A DNA stretch of 64,000 nucleotides from Carboxylicivirga sediminis (GTDB taxonomy: Bacteria; Bacteroidota; Bacteroidia; Bacteroidales; Marinilabiliaceae): positions 62,001-126,000 of the forward strand of contig NZ_JAGTAR010000010.1 in the NCBI RefSeq assembly GCF_018156225.1, in the 5' to 3' direction. Positions 8,503 through 18,733 of this stretch are shown piece after piece. The notes beneath the pieces are model-generated. The model was not told the DNA's origin and made no database searches. It saw nothing but the letters and a program-made list of their open reading frames with translations. Each line of letters starts with the position of its first letter. Position 1 is the stretch's first letter. The translations under genes and the position numbers were made by a program.

Positions 8503-10167
8503 TTACCTTGATGTATTTAATCCATTTAATAGTTCTTTGTCCAATCCATATATGTCGTTGTAAAAGATGGCTTGTCTGTTTTTCAGGTTTTCATTGCAGG
8601 TCATATAGATAATCAGTGTGGGCATGCCTTTGTTAAGCACTACTGTTTTTGGCTTTTTACTGTCAATAATTTCCTGAATAGCTGCCAGGTCATAACCCTG
8701 CTCTTGCAATAGCAGTTCGGCTAGTTGAAAAGGTTTTTCTAATCGGATGCATCCATGACTAAAAGCTCTGTCGATTCGTTTAAAGAGAGATTTCGAAGGT
8801 GTATCGTGCAGGTAAACTGAGTATTTATTAGGCATGATAAACTTAACCTTGCCCAGTGCATTGCTGGCACTGGCCTCCTGAATAATGGAATAGGGGAAGT
8901 TAGTATTTGTGTATTTAGTAAAGTCAATGCTCATAGGGTTGACTTCTGAGGAACCTCTCATCAGTAGCATGTTGCGGTTTTGGAGGTAATGCTTATCGGT
9001 TTTAAGTTTTGGCAGTATTTCTTCTGAAGCTATGGAGTAGGGGATGTGCCAGCTGGGATTGAAAACGATGTAGCGGATGTAGGAAAAGAAAACAGGTGTT
9101 TGCGTGTGCTCTTTGCCAACAACAACGCGGCACTCGAACTTCACCTCATTGCCTTTTATCATTTGTAGTTGATAGCTGGCTATATTGATCAATATAAACT
9201 CATCTGGATAATCATAGTTGATCCAGCGTACACGTTCCATATTTGCCCGTAATATATTCAAACGTTCACTCAATGATAGGTTTAAAGCTTGGTAGGTTTT
9301 TCGGCCGGCAATGCCGTCGGGTGGCAGACCATTTAATGATTGGAAGCTCATAAGTGCAGACTCTAGTTCTTTATCGAATACCTCATTAATTGAATCAATT
9401 GTGTAGGCATCTGCTTTAAGGCGTTGTTTTAATAGTGATACAGAGGGTATGGTATCGCCTGGTTTGAGAGATCTACCGGGATATTTAATCTCAGGTAGTT
9501 GACCACCAGCTTTTTGAATGGAGTCGTATTCAATAAACAGGTGTTTGAGTTTATCGTAAAATGGCAAATGCGAGCGAGCACTGTCAACGAATTGGTGAAG
9601 AGCATTTTGTTTAAGGGCTTTGGGAAGGTCAAACTTTTTCCTGGCATCGGTGGGTTGCATGCTGTAGTCCCAATTGGGGCTTAAATCTTTCTGGTCCACC
9701 TTTCCGTGAATAAGGTGATGGGTGTAGCTCAATATGGCATCGGTCATTAAAAGGTCGGCCATGGCTGCGTGCACAGCTTTACGGTTTTTATAAACCCTCG
9801 ACAGTGAGTTGTAGTTAGTGATGACTTCCAAATGGTAATCCTTGGGATTTAACCCTTCATAGTAGGCACTTTCCAGTATATTCTCTAAGTCCATTCGATT
9901 GCGTTCGAGTTGCCATAGAGGGGCATAACCGGCTTCTTCGTATATAGATGCGATAACCGCATTACTATAGACTTTTTCACCAGCTAGTTTAAGAACTTCT
10001 TTGGTGGCCATCTCATTTACAAACCTGGCAATAAAGGTATCGACAGGAAAGATGTCGGATAAATTGTCGTCAATGGGCACTGATGAATAACCAATGGCTG
10101 CATTGTGAATGCTGTGGAGCGTGCCAGAGAGTAGCATCGTTAATATGCCCAATGAAACCCATTTCAT
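8503..10167 (-). CDS. L,D-transpeptidase with peptidoglycan-binding domain (YcbB/LdtD-like)
   Basis: A 554-residue exported enzyme. An N-terminal hydrophobic segment (about residues 5-20) is a signal peptide or anchor. Next come a scaffold domain, a peptidoglycan-binding helical domain (about 245-300, with ALMSFQSLNGLPPDGIAGRKTYQAL), and a YkuD catalytic domain (about 320-490). The catalytic motif is SHGCIRL at 470-476 with Cys473, preceded by YLHDTPSKSLF. YcbB-type enzymes form 3-3 meso-diaminopimelate cross-links in the periplasm. A second YkuD protein is encoded upstream on the same strand, so the two may act together in wall remodelling. The length matches the YcbB class. Confidence 0.9.
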   Translation of the reverse strand: MKWVSLGILTMLLSGTLHSIHNAAIGYSSVPIDDNLSDIFPVDTFIARFVNEMATKEVLKLAGEKVYSNAVIASIYEEAGYAPLWQLERNRMDLENILESAYYEGLNPKDYHLEVITNYNSLSRVYKNRKAVHAAMADLLMTDAILSYTHHLIHGKVDQKDLSPNWDYSMQPTDARKKFDLPKALKQNALHQFVDSARSHLPFYDKLKHLFIEYDSIQKAGGQLPEIKYPGRSLKPGDTIPSVSLLKQRLKADAYTIDSINEVFDKELESALMSFQSLNGLPPDGIAGRKTYQALNLSLSERLNILRANMERVRWINYDYPDEFILINIASYQLQMIKGNEVKFECRVVVGKEHTQTPVFFSYIRYIVFNPSWHIPYSIASEEILPKLKTDKHYLQNRNMLLMRGSSEVNPMSIDFTKYTNTNFPYSIIQEASASNALGKVKFIMPNKYSVYLHDTPSKSLFKRIDRAFSHGCIRLEKPFQLAELLLQEQGYDLAAIQEIIDSKKPKTVVLNKGMPTLIIYMTCNENLKNRQAIFYNDIYGLDKELLNGLNTSR

Positions 10168-10208
10168 ACCTCACTATTATTTGGTTGAGGTATTAATTTA
10201 CCAAAAAA

Positions 10209-10883
10209 TCAGTTCAATATCGACGACGTTTTGATGTATGTCTCTTTCGGATGATAAATAAAAAGCATTGTGCCTTCTTTAATATTATCAATCACAAACT
10301 GATAGTTGGCTGAAGGAATTGCCGGACAACCAAAGCTTCTGCCAAGACGGCCATATTTTTTGATGAACGACTCTTCGGCATAGTCGGCCTTATGTATCAC
10401 AATGTGTCTTTCGCGTGCCTTGTCGTTAATGCCTTTCTCAAGGCCATCCAGTTTTAACGATAAACCGTGCTTGCCATAGTAGGTTTCGCCGGTTTTGTAA
10501 AAACCAAGGCTGCTCTGATTGCTATTGGCAATGTTCGAAAATTTTTCGGCATTGAGCATGCCACTATTCTTGCCATGTGCCACATAGTTTTGATAGATAA
10601 CTGATTTAGAATCAACATCAATAAGAAAAAAACGTTTGTGGGTGGATGGTTGACTGAAATCAACCAGCGTTATAATATTTTTTTCAAAATGAACGGAGTC
10701 TTTAAGTTTCAGCCACCCGTTGTAGGCTATTTCAAAAGCCTCAAAAGGGAGGTTGTTATTGTTTAGCTCCTGGTAAATCAATTGTGCACCACTAAGTGTT
10801 TCACTTGTCTCATTTACTGCCTTTTCTGGCAGATTGTCGGGTGCGCTAAATGTTAAAAATACAATTAGGAAAGTAAAGATCAT
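10209..10883 (-). CDS. Murein L,D-transpeptidase catalytic domain protein (YkuD_2 type)
   Basis: A 224-residue protein with a short N-terminal hydrophobic export segment (FTFLIVFLTFSA). The rest is a single L,D-transpeptidase-like domain with RHIVIHKADYAEE and FGRSFGCPAIPSANY-type motifs; the presumed catalytic cysteine is Cys186 in FGCPAIP. This matches the YkuD_2 group common in Bacteroidota rather than the longer YcbB type next door. It probably acts on peptidoglycan stem peptides in the periplasm. It ends 41 bp upstream of the YcbB-like gene on the same strand, so one transcript is likely. Confidence 0.85.
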   Translation of the reverse strand: MIFTFLIVFLTFSAPDNLPEKAVNETSETLSGAQLIYQELNNNNLPFEAFEIAYNGWLKLKDSVHFEKNIITLVDFSQPSTHKRFFLIDVDSKSVIYQNYVAHGKNSGMLNAEKFSNIANSNQSSLGFYKTGETYYGKHGLSLKLDGLEKGINDKARERHIVIHKADYAEESFIKKYGRLGRSFGCPAIPSANYQFVIDNIKEGTMLFIYHPKETYIKTSSILN

Positions 10884-11106
10884 TCTTACAACTCTTCAAA
10901 TCAACAACTTAATAATCTAAATCCTTATAATAAAGCATCAAAGCGCCCAAAGGTATAAAAATAGAGGTAACTGCCTCAGCATTTAACCTTTTGTAGCATA
11001 CTTTAATCTAAAAGTGATTTTGGTCCCATACAGTGTTGAATACGGCGACTTGCTAAAAATGTTGTGTTTAGCTGAATATTTTTTTGATTATAGGAGGTAA
11101 TGTTGA

Positions 11107-11592
11107 TTAGAAACCAAGCGTTTTCATTGTTTTATCGAGTTCTCGCCAGCTCTTGCCTTTGCTGTAATTGGCCGCTTCGCTGGCGCTGAAGTCCTGAAAA
11201 AACAGTTGGTAAAGTCCCAGGCGCTTGATGCGTTTCTTGAGGATGGCTTTTTCTTTGTTTTCTTCAGCTACCATGGCTGCATAAAGCACCGTTAGCAACT
11301 GCTCAATAATGCTTGCATCGTTCCATTTATAGCTGAGACATATCTGGTCAATGAGCCGTATAACCTTGCTTTCGATGTGCCGGGATGTTAATGCATATAT
11401 TTTCAGGAAATCATTGTAAATTTTACCCTGAGGATAACGATAGCTCAATAATTTCAATTGACTGAAATAGTCAATGTCGGTAGGTGCTTCTTTACGTTTT
11501 TCACTGGCGATGTAAACGCACCAATGGTCAAATTTGCCCTTGTCAAATACTACTTGCGACTTATTGTCGAGATGTTTAATCAGTGTTGTCAT
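11107..11592 (-). CDS. Uncharacterised protein
   Basis: A 161-residue soluble protein I do not recognise with confidence. It has no signal peptide and no membrane segment. It is rich in Lys, Glu and aromatic residues and appears mainly helical. A beta-rich N-terminus (KSQVVFDKGKFDHWCVYIASE) is followed by helices and a basic KKRIKRLG segment near residue 122. It ends with WRELDKTMKTLGF. Codon use resembles the neighbours. It lies 18 bp downstream of the DUF1289 gene, so the two probably share a transcript. No function is assigned. Confidence 0.65.
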   Translation of the reverse strand: MTTLIKHLDNKSQVVFDKGKFDHWCVYIASEKRKEAPTDIDYFSQLKLLSYRYPQGKIYNDFLKIYALTSRHIESKVIRLIDQICLSYKWNDASIIEQLLTVLYAAMVAEENKEKAILKKRIKRLGLYQLFFQDFSASEAANYSKGKSWRELDKTMKTLGF

Positions 11593-11610
11593 CTAATAGT
11601 CAGGTGTATG

Positions 11611-11805
11611 TCAACGCAAAAATATGGTAGGCTCTTCGCCATCTACATTGCGCCTGAGCGAAAGCTCTTTTACGATAGCTTCTTTTTCTTCATTGGTAAA
11701 CTTCGACCAATTGCCAGCTTCGTCAATGGTTCGTCGGCATCCAAAACAAACGCCCTGGCTATCATATTGGCATACACTAATGCAAGGAGAGGGAACTTCT
11801 TTCAT
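11611..11805 (-). CDS. DUF1289 domain protein
   Basis: A 64-residue protein with four conserved cysteines (C8, C12, C20, C23) in PCISVC and VCFGCRRT, followed by IDEAGNWSKFTNEEKEAIV. This cysteine spacing and the RTxDEIxxW-like segment define DUF1289, short bacterial proteins that probably bind a metal, most likely zinc. Function is unknown for the family. It is the first gene of a two-gene unit with the uncharacterised protein downstream, and is divergent from the UPF0104 gene. Confidence 0.85.
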   Translation of the reverse strand: MKEVPSPCISVCQYDSQGVCFGCRRTIDEAGNWSKFTNEEKEAIVKELSLRRNVDGEEPTIFLR

Positions 11806-11957
11806 GTTTATAATTCTTTACATCAATAACACAAAGGCCAGGCTTAAGTTTATTTTAACTGATGAAATCTTTAAAAAATCATAAAATTAATTGCCTTAGG
11901 AATTTTAATTAACTGAGTATTTCATTGGCTGCATGGATTACCATAACTTTACAAACT

Positions 11958-13028
11958 ATGGCTGATAATTCAGGCAAAATATTAAAAAGCATTCAACCCG
12001 GCAGAATAACCTTTCCCATACTGATTGGCTTAGGTGTAACAGGCTATTTTTTATATCAGGAGTTCGATCCGGCTGTATTAGATTATTTTTCGTTTACCCT
12101 GCAATCGTTATTTTGGTTTTTTGTATCATTTTTAATGATGGCTATTCGCGATTTGGGCTACATCATTCGGATACGCTTACTGACAAATAATTTATTGAGC
12201 TGGCGAAAGGCGTTTAATACAATAATGTTGTGGGAATTCACTTCGGCCATAACACCATCGGCCATCGGAGGTACCAGTGTGGCTATCTTCTTTATTAATA
12301 AAGAAGGGGTTAAGCTGGGGCGTAGTACAGCTGTTGTTATGGTTACTTCATTTCTTGATGAGTTGTATTTCATACTCACCTTTCCACTGATACTGCTATT
12401 TATTGGTCGAACCGATATTTTTGCCTTTGGAGATAGCATGATGGAAGGATTGCCCTGGTATAAGAATCAGTTCTTTATGTTTGCACTAACGGGTTATTTT
12501 TTAAAGCTGGCTTATACCGTCATCATTAGTTACGGGTTATTTTTTAATCCGCGTGGGCTGAAATGGTTGCTGTTATGGATTTTTAAACTGCCCATTATCA
12601 AGCGCTGGCGTCCACAGGCCAATGAGTCAGGCTCCGACTTAATAGCTACCTCGGAAGAATTTCGGCGCTGGCCATTATCCAGCTGGTTAAAAGCTTTTGC
12701 TGCCACCGCATTAAGCTGGACTGCCCGATATTGGATAGTTAACACTTTAATACTGGCATTTTTCGGGTTTCAGCTCCTGGGTTGGAACGATCATATTCTC
12801 ATCTTTGGCAAGCAACTGGTGATGTGGATAATGATGTTGGTGAGCCCTACACCTGGTGGCAGTGGCTTTGCAGAGTGGGTGTTTAAAGAATTTTTATCTA
12901 ATATGATACCATTGGGAACCGGCATGGCAATGGCCTTTATGTGGAGACTGGTGAGTTACTACCCATATTTGGTTATTGGCGCGTTTGTGGTGCCCAAATG
13001 GATCCGGAAACACTTCATTAATGCCTGA
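11958..13028 (+). CDS. UPF0104 / lysylphosphatidylglycerol synthase transmembrane-region family protein
   Basis: An integral membrane protein of about 356 residues with roughly eight hydrophobic helices. Family signatures are WEFTSAITPSAIGGTSVAIFF in the middle and MLVSPTPGGSGFAEWVF near the end, both typical of the UPF0104 flippase-like domain shared with MprF. There is no aminoacyl-transferase domain, so it is the stand-alone membrane form, possibly handling lipid-linked substrates. The frame stays open upstream to a TTG at 11925. I prefer the ATG at 11958, giving MADNSGKILKSI, because it leaves a normal cytoplasmic N-terminus. Confidence 0.82.
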   Translation: MADNSGKILKSIQPGRITFPILIGLGVTGYFLYQEFDPAVLDYFSFTLQSLFWFFVSFLMMAIRDLGYIIRIRLLTNNLLSWRKAFNTIMLWEFTSAITPSAIGGTSVAIFFINKEGVKLGRSTAVVMVTSFLDELYFILTFPLILLFIGRTDIFAFGDSMMEGLPWYKNQFFMFALTGYFLKLAYTVIISYGLFFNPRGLKWLLLWIFKLPIIKRWRPQANESGSDLIATSEEFRRWPLSSWLKAFAATALSWTARYWIVNTLILAFFGFQLLGWNDHILIFGKQLVMWIMMLVSPTPGGSGFAEWVFKEFLSNMIPLGTGMAMAFMWRLVSYYPYLVIGAFVVPKWIRKHFINA

Positions 13029-13118
13029 TTCTATTTGATAAACAGGTCTTTTTTGGTGATAAATGACTGTATTGGGATAGTGCTATTCACTAACTTGCTT
13101 AGCATTAAATGAATAACT

Positions 13119-13940
13119 ATGCCTCTAACCAAATATATTCTCACTCTAACAATTGGGTTATTCTTCTTCATGGGAAGTTGTCATCGGCAGCAGCCTAAAA
13201 AAGGTAAGAAAATAAGAATACCACCTAAGGAGCTTATTATTTATTGCGAAAATTCGATGCTGAATATGGTACTTGACCTGAAGTATCAATTCGAACAGCA
13301 GCATAACTGTAAGGTGATTATCCAGAATGATTGTTCTAAAAACCTGATGGGAATAATAAATTATGCGGCTAAAGGTGATATCTATATACCGTCTTCATCT
13401 TCGTCGTTTAAACATTTTAAAAGAAATACAGGCTATCAGTTGACCGATTCATTGTTCTTAGGGTATAATCATTTGGTTTATATGGTTAAAAAAGGTAATC
13501 CTAAAAAGTTTAATGGGAGTACAAATCCACTAAAACGTAAAGGACGATACGCCATTATCATAGCTAATCCTGAAACGAGTTCTCTTGGATACGAAACTAA
13601 ACAGTTTTTACAACGGCAGAATGCCTATGACGATGTACTTGAAAGTGTAGTATCTCTAACCTCTGATTCAAAAGGTTTGGTTAAGGGCTTGATTGGGAAT
13701 CAGGCCGATGTGGCCGTCAATTGGCAGAGTGATATTCATGTGAATGGAAATAGTGATCATATTGAAATTGTCAATCCACAGTCGCCATACAATAACGCTA
13801 TTCCTATGTATGCCGCTGTTATTTCTTGTTCTACAGAACCACTATTAGCCAGAGCTTTTCTTCATCTGGCTTCTCAAGAGCTCAGTGAATCCGCATTAAG
13901 TCGTTATGGATTTACGAAAAGACCAACCATTATTTTTTAA
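13119..13940 (+). CDS. ModA-like extracellular solute-binding lipoprotein
   Basis: A 273-residue protein with a lipoprotein signal (hydrophobic residues 5-18, lipobox MGSC with Cys21). The mature part is a periplasmic binding fold: [23 protein letters not shown] at the start resembles ModA-type oxyanion-binding proteins, and [19 protein letters not shown] matches their conserved middle segment. No ABC permease or ATPase genes follow. Instead the reading frame of a hybrid histidine kinase begins before this gene ends (up to 35 bp overlap), which suggests a ligand-sensing partner of that kinase rather than a transporter component. The ligand is unknown; an oxyanion is a guess from fold only. 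Confidence 0.78.
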   Translation: MPLTKYILTLTIGLFFFMGSCHRQQPKKGKKIRIPPKELIIYCENSMLNMVLDLKYQFEQQHNCKVIIQNDCSKNLMGIINYAAKGDIYIPSSSSSFKHFKRNTGYQLTDSLFLGYNHLVYMVKKGNPKKFNGSTNPLKRKGRYAIIIANPETSSLGYETKQFLQRQNAYDDVLESVVSLTSDSKGLVKGLIGNQADVAVNWQSDIHVNGNSDHIEIVNPQSPYNNAIPMYAAVISCSTEPLLARAFLHLASQELSESALSRYGFTKRPTIIF

Positions 13941-16900
13941 ATTACTTCTAAAAACTCTATTTTTAGGAAAATTCATATTTGTGAGTAAGAGCAATAAACA
14001 ATCCAAGCTAGCATATTTTAAAGAGCCAATAATCAATAAATTATACTTGTTATTGGCTATCTTTCTGTTGACCATTGCCACCATTCTAACCATTGAAAAC
14101 TATTTTGACCAGTCGTATAGTTCGAAATACAGAAGTGCGATTGAGAATCAGGAAAAGCTGCTGAAGCTGGAAAACATGCTCAACCACAGCTTGCTCAAGC
14201 TCAATTTGGCCTTTAAATCCTATGCTTCTATTAACCTTGTAAAAGCACTTGAGAATAATAATGTCGAAATAGAAGAACTTACTAGGAAAAGTAAGGCGAT
14301 ATTGAATGTTATTGATCAGGGAGGTGTTATTGAAGATGTCCGGCCTGTAAAGGATTATTCGAAAGACTCCATTACTGTGCGAATACACTACCTTGAAGAT
14401 GAGTTTACCGGTAGTATATCTGAAGTCAGCGATTTAATCCCCATCATAGATGATTTATATAACCAGGCGGCACGTATATCGGACCAGGTGCTGAAAAATA
14501 TTACGGTTCATGGTGGACAGAATGAGCATCTGAAAGGCAATGTGGAACAACTTATAAAAGGTGCAGATCCTGAGTTTGGCCGTATGCTCGAGATTGAAAA
14601 CACCATTGCCTACGAAATCAATAAGCGTTTGGTGAAGTTGAATAACAGAGCCATAAATGTATTAAGCAGATACAATAAGCTGAAGTATGCCTCACTCATC
14701 CTATTCTCCTTATTTGTTATTTTTCTTTCATACTTTCTGTTTTCTCAGATACGTAGTGTTATTCTGTATCGTAAAAAAGCCGAAGAAAACAATAAGAAGC
14801 TGATACAGGCGGTTGAACAGAGTCCTATTTCTATAATGATTACCGATACTCAAGGAAACGTAGAGTATGTCAATAAGGGCTTTAAGTCGCTGGATGGTTT
14901 CTCAAAAAGTGAGTTGGAAAGTGGAAATGCTAACTTCTTTCAGATTCAGAATAAGAAAAATGAGCTGGCCGATATGTTGTGGCAAACCATACAAGAAGGC
15001 CAGGTGTGGCAGGGAGAGATATCCAGTGCTAAAGATGATGGTAACGTATACTGGGAGAAGGTGTTAATCTCGCCAGTATTGAGTAAGGATAAGACCATAT
15101 CTAATTATGTGGCTATCAAGGAGGATACAACAGAGAAAAGGCTGTTGACTGAGTCGTTGAAAGAATCAAATAAAGCCTTATCTACCATTACCGATAATCT
15201 GCCCGTAGGTGTAATGATTGTAGATAAAGACAAGCAAATTATCCAGATTAATAAAACGGCCGCTAAAATAATGGGTTTTGCCAACGGTGAGGAAGCCTTG
15301 CAACACCTGATTAATAGCTCATACGATGAACTTTTCTTTACGGCCAAAAAGGAGGAGTATAAGGATGAACAAACAGGAGTTATTGTGGCGTCCTTGGAAG
15401 AGCGTTTGGAAATAAAAGAGAATAATATTTCACGCGAGATATTGAAGAACATTATTCCGATTTCGCTGGATCAAAAAGAAGTGTTCCTTGAGGCCTTTAT
15501 GGATATTAGTGCGCAAAAAGAGATTCAGAAAAAAGAAGCAGAGTCGAATAAAGCGAAGTCGGAGTTCTTGGCCAATATGAGTCATGAGATACGTACGCCA
15601 ATGAATGGTATCATAGGGGCCACTGAATTACTTGGCAAAACACGTTTAAGTAAAGAGCAGAAAAATGTGGTGTCAATTATTGGCCGTTCGTGTGATAACT
15701 TACTCAATATTATTAACGACATACTCGACTTCTCGAAAATTGAAGCCGGTAAAATGAAGATTGAATCTTACGCATTTAATCTACGCTCTACGGTTGATTA
15801 CCTGATGGACCAAATGTCATTCCGATCGCTCGAGAAAGGCATTGAGATATTAAATGATGTAGAGGAAACCATTCCGCCTGTACTGATCGGTGATGAGAGT
15901 CGTCTGATACAGGTGTTGGTTAATCTGATGGGTAATGCGGTTAAGTTTACCTCTGAGGGTGAGGTAGTGCTAAAAGTGGAAATTGAACAGCAGAAAGGTA
16001 CTAATCTGACTTTGCACTTCTCGGTGGAAGATTCTGGTATTGGCATCCCTAAGAATAAGCTGGAAAAGATATTTGAATCATTTACACAGGCGGACGGTTC
16101 AACCACACGCAAGTTTGGCGGCACCGGCCTTGGTACCAGCATCTCTAAAATGTTGGTGGAGCTCATGGGAGGTAAAATTTGGGTGGAGAGTCCAAATCCA
16201 AATTTCATGTGGTCGAAGGAAAATCCAGGATCGGTTTTCCATTTTACGCTGCCATTTGTGATCGATAAAAACCATAAGACGCTTGAGCTCAATACGGAGC
16301 AGTTTGCACATGTCAACACCTTGATTGTTGATAATCATAAAACCAACTTATTACTGCTTAAGAAAACCCTTAATAACTGGCAGATTAAATCTGATACAGT
16401 GAACGATGAGAAATCGGCCTTGTCGATGTTGGAGGAGCATTCTGAGTTCAACCTGATGATTATTGATAGCCATGTGTTTAGTAAGGCAGACGATAACTTC
16501 CTTAAAACCGTAAAGCGCAAGCAAAAAGGAATTAAGATCATCTTATTCTCATCTGAAAACAGATGGAAAAATCCGGAGGAATTCAAAGGGGTGGATACCG
16601 TGTTGCAAAAGCCGGTTAAACATGCTGATTTATTCAGTGCGATTGAGAAGCTGCTGGTGGAAGGAAAGAATGATGTGAGTACTGCTGAAGCACAGGTAGC
16701 TGAGCTAAAGGAGCGGATTAAAGACAAAAAGATTCTGTTGGTTGAAGATAATATCATTAACCAGAAGATTGCCGAGAAGATGCTGTCCCGTTTAGGGCTT
16801 CAGACTAATATTGCCAATAACGGACAGGAAGCGGTTGATATGCTAACGGGTGAAGAACAGGACCAGATAGATTTGGTATTTATGGACGTACAGATGCCTG

Positions 16901-17085
16901 TGCTTAATGGACTTGATGCAACTCGTAAGTTGCGCGAAGAGAAAGTTGATTTACCCATCATAGCCATGACTGCCAATGCGCTTAAAGGTGACCGGGAAGT
17001 GTGTATAGAAGCCGGGATGAATGATTACATAGGCAAACCGGTGAAGATGGATGACTTGGAAAATATAATTGATAAATGGTTATAA
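13906..17085 (+). CDS. Hybrid sensor histidine kinase (TM-sensor-TM-PAS-PAS-HisKA-HATPase-REC-REC)
   Basis: A protein of up to 1059 residues. TM1 is about 45-64, TM2 about 261-281, with a helical periplasmic sensor between them. Two PAS domains (about 296-410 and 425-540) precede HisKA with His560 in [12 protein letters not shown]. The ATPase domain carries [18 protein letters not shown] and [11 protein letters not shown] first receiver-like domain (about 802-925) has IVDN and LMIIDS but lacks the usual acidic pair, so it may be degenerate. The last receiver (about 940-1059) has ILLVEDN, FMDVQMP and IGKPVK. There is no Hpt or DNA-binding domain. A GTG at 13981 is an alternative start. Its overlap with the ModA-like lipoprotein suggests joint sensing. 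It overlaps the convergent carbamoyltransferase by 6 bp. Confidence 0.9.
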   Translation: MDLRKDQPLFFKLLLKTLFLGKFIFVSKSNKQSKLAYFKEPIINKLYLLLAIFLLTIATILTIENYFDQSYSSKYRSAIENQEKLLKLENMLNHSLLKLNLAFKSYASINLVKALENNNVEIEELTRKSKAILNVIDQGGVIEDVRPVKDYSKDSITVRIHYLEDEFTGSISEVSDLIPIIDDLYNQAARISDQVLKNITVHGGQNEHLKGNVEQLIKGADPEFGRMLEIENTIAYEINKRLVKLNNRAINVLSRYNKLKYASLILFSLFVIFLSYFLFSQIRSVILYRKKAEENNKKLIQAVEQSPISIMITDTQGNVEYVNKGFKSLDGFSKSELESGNANFFQIQNKKNELADMLWQTIQEGQVWQGEISSAKDDGNVYWEKVLISPVLSKDKTISNYVAIKEDTTEKRLLTESLKESNKALSTITDNLPVGVMIVDKDKQIIQINKTAAKIMGFANGEEALQHLINSSYDELFFTAKKEEYKDEQTGVIVASLEERLEIKENNISREILKNIIPISLDQKEVFLEAFMDISAQKEIQKKEAESNKAKSEFLANMSHEIRTPMNGIIGATELLGKTRLSKEQKNVVSIIGRSCDNLLNIINDILDFSKIEAGKMKIESYAFNLRSTVDYLMDQMSFRSLEKGIEILNDVEETIPPVLIGDESRLIQVLVNLMGNAVKFTSEGEVVLKVEIEQQKGTNLTLHFSVEDSGIGIPKNKLEKIFESFTQADGSTTRKFGGTGLGTSISKMLVELMGGKIWVESPNPNFMWSKENPGSVFHFTLPFVIDKNHKTLELNTEQFAHVNTLIVDNHKTNLLLLKKTLNNWQIKSDTVNDEKSALSMLEEHSEFNLMIIDSHVFSKADDNFLKTVKRKQKGIKIILFSSENRWKNPEEFKGVDTVLQKPVKHADLFSAIEKLLVEGKNDVSTAEAQVAELKERIKDKKILLVEDNIINQKIAEKMLSRLGLQTNIANNGQEAVDMLTGEEQDQIDLVFMDVQMPVLNGLDATRKLREEKVDLPIIAMTANALKGDREVCIEAGMNDYIGKPVKMDDLENIIDKWL

Positions 17086-18729
17086 ATCCTGGTATTTACC
17101 ATTTAATACCAGACCGTCCAGCTGCATGTTCTTAGCTGATTTTACCGCACCTTCCTTGGAATGAACGATTGGTTCGCCACGCACATTAAAGGATGTATTA
17201 ATCAGTGCTCTAATGCCATATTTTTCATCCAACAGGCTCAATAAAGCATAAATGTAGGCATTGTCTGTCTCACTGATGGTTTGAATACGTGAAGTGCCAT
17301 CTACATGCACAACGCCTTCGATTTCTGCTCGCTTATCTTCTGCTATCTCAAAGTCAAGTAGCATGTATTTCGCCAGGTGATTTATAGAATTGCGATTAGT
17401 AAAATACCTGGCATTCTTTTCCAGCATAATTGGTGCTACCGGTCTGTACCATTCGCGTTTTTTATGTGTCATGCTGACCTTATCGGCTAGGGTTTTTGAG
17501 TTAGCCAGTGCCAGTATAGAACGATTCCCAAGTGCGCGTGGTCCAATTTCGCCAGCATTGTTGCATACAGCCACTACCTTTTGTTGGAGTAAGGCCTGTG
17601 CACAAGCCTCTATATCGGCAGCGCCAAATTCGCAGTTTACTTCATCAGGCAGCCAGTTGTTAAGGTAGGGTGAATGGAGTGATACCTCATGGCCTTTATT
17701 CCATTCAAAAAGTGCAGCAGCTCCAAGTGACAGGCCACTATCCTCCGTGCAAGGAGGTATGTACACATCGTCAAATAAGTTAGCATCCACAATCTGTGTA
17801 TTCGCCACAATGTTAAGTGCTGAGCCTCCCGAATAGTAGAGCTGTTTGTAGTCACCATCCTCTTTTAAAGCACTGAGCTTGCTGAATAGTTCGCGCTGAA
17901 AAATACCTTGCATGGTGGCTACTATGTCCTGTAGAAAGGTGTTATCCAGGTTAAGGTGTTGGATATCAATATTAAAGTCAGATTTAACAGCTTCAAAAAA
18001 TACCTTCTTAGAACCCCAAATGTCTGAAAAGTAATTATTAGCGACTAGCCATTCTTCCAGTTCTTTGCGGTAAGTACCATAAGCCGCTAGTCCCATCATC
18101 TTTCCGGGTACACTGTTCTGCTCTTTAAACTTTGCCCCTATAATACCAAAAACAAGCGCATTGGCATTAAACAAGCCTGACAGGTATTTAAAATCCCAGT
18201 GGTGTTCCAATGCTGTTAGTTGCTTATTTGAATAACCAAAAGCCGAGAAGTTGCTCAGACTCCCTCCACCATCAAAATGAACAAGAAGACTGTCGTTTTT
18301 AAACGCGCCATAAAATGGCAGACAGGCACCTATATGAGCCAGTTCGTGGTTGAGGGCATAAGCTTCTTTTTCTTTATCTAACCACCAGCACCGACCTTTC
18401 TCAGGTTTAACAGCTAATGAATCGTGCAAGGGGGCTTCGAAGCGAAAGCGGCCGCAAGTAGAAATAAAGCTTCGGCCAACCACATTATCTATAAAAACCA
18501 GGTCGTAGTCGGTATCGTTTAATAATCCGGCTTGTTTCAGTAGTTCATAAATCTGTTCATGCAGTGTGTTATCATGCTTTTTACGGGTTAGCCGCTCCAG
18601 TGTGAGGTGTTTAATCACTTTGCCCTGATCCATTAATGTCAAGGCATGGTCGTGTACATAAAAAGGCGTATCACTATTTATACGATCCTGAATACCGTAT
18701 ATGGCTAATGTAGGCTTTGAACGATGCAT
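17080..18729 (-). CDS. Carbamoyltransferase (NodU/CmcH family)
   Basis: About 549 residues. The N-terminal domain shows the ASKHA-like NodU pattern: [33 protein letters not shown] (metal-binding histidines) and [25 protein letters not shown] and [16 protein letters not shown] follow. The C-terminal YrdC-like part carries [15 protein letters not shown] and [15 protein letters not shown]. Family members transfer a carbamoyl group from carbamoyl phosphate to a sugar or other hydroxyl. The start is taken at the ATG at 18729, four bases after the upstream gene's stop; an ATG at 18756 would overlap it. Co-transcription with the DUF6427 gene is very likely. The substrate is unknown, plausibly an envelope glycan. 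Confidence 0.87.
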   Translation of the reverse strand: MHRSKPTLAIYGIQDRINSDTPFYVHDHALTLMDQGKVIKHLTLERLTRKKHDNTLHEQIYELLKQAGLLNDTDYDLVFIDNVVGRSFISTCGRFRFEAPLHDSLAVKPEKGRCWWLDKEKEAYALNHELAHIGACLPFYGAFKNDSLLVHFDGGGSLSNFSAFGYSNKQLTALEHHWDFKYLSGLFNANALVFGIIGAKFKEQNSVPGKMMGLAAYGTYRKELEEWLVANNYFSDIWGSKKVFFEAVKSDFNIDIQHLNLDNTFLQDIVATMQGIFQRELFSKLSALKEDGDYKQLYYSGGSALNIVANTQIVDANLFDDVYIPPCTEDSGLSLGAAALFEWNKGHEVSLHSPYLNNWLPDEVNCEFGAADIEACAQALLQQKVVAVCNNAGEIGPRALGNRSILALANSKTLADKVSMTHKKREWYRPVAPIMLEKNARYFTNRNSINHLAKYMLLDFEIAEDKRAEIEGVVHVDGTSRIQTISETDNAYIYALLSLLDEKYGIRALINTSFNVRGEPIVHSKEGAVKSAKNMQLDGLVLNGKYQDL

Positions 18730-18733
18730 GTGA

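Noticed and set aside
13906-13940. Fusion of the ModA-like protein with the kinase
   Set aside because: The two are in different frames with a proper stop between them. The overlap is only in the open frame, and the kinase may start at the GTG at 13981.
17390-17668. Plus-strand frame inside the carbamoyltransferase gene
   Set aside because: It is antisense to conserved NodU motifs and is a codon-bias shadow.
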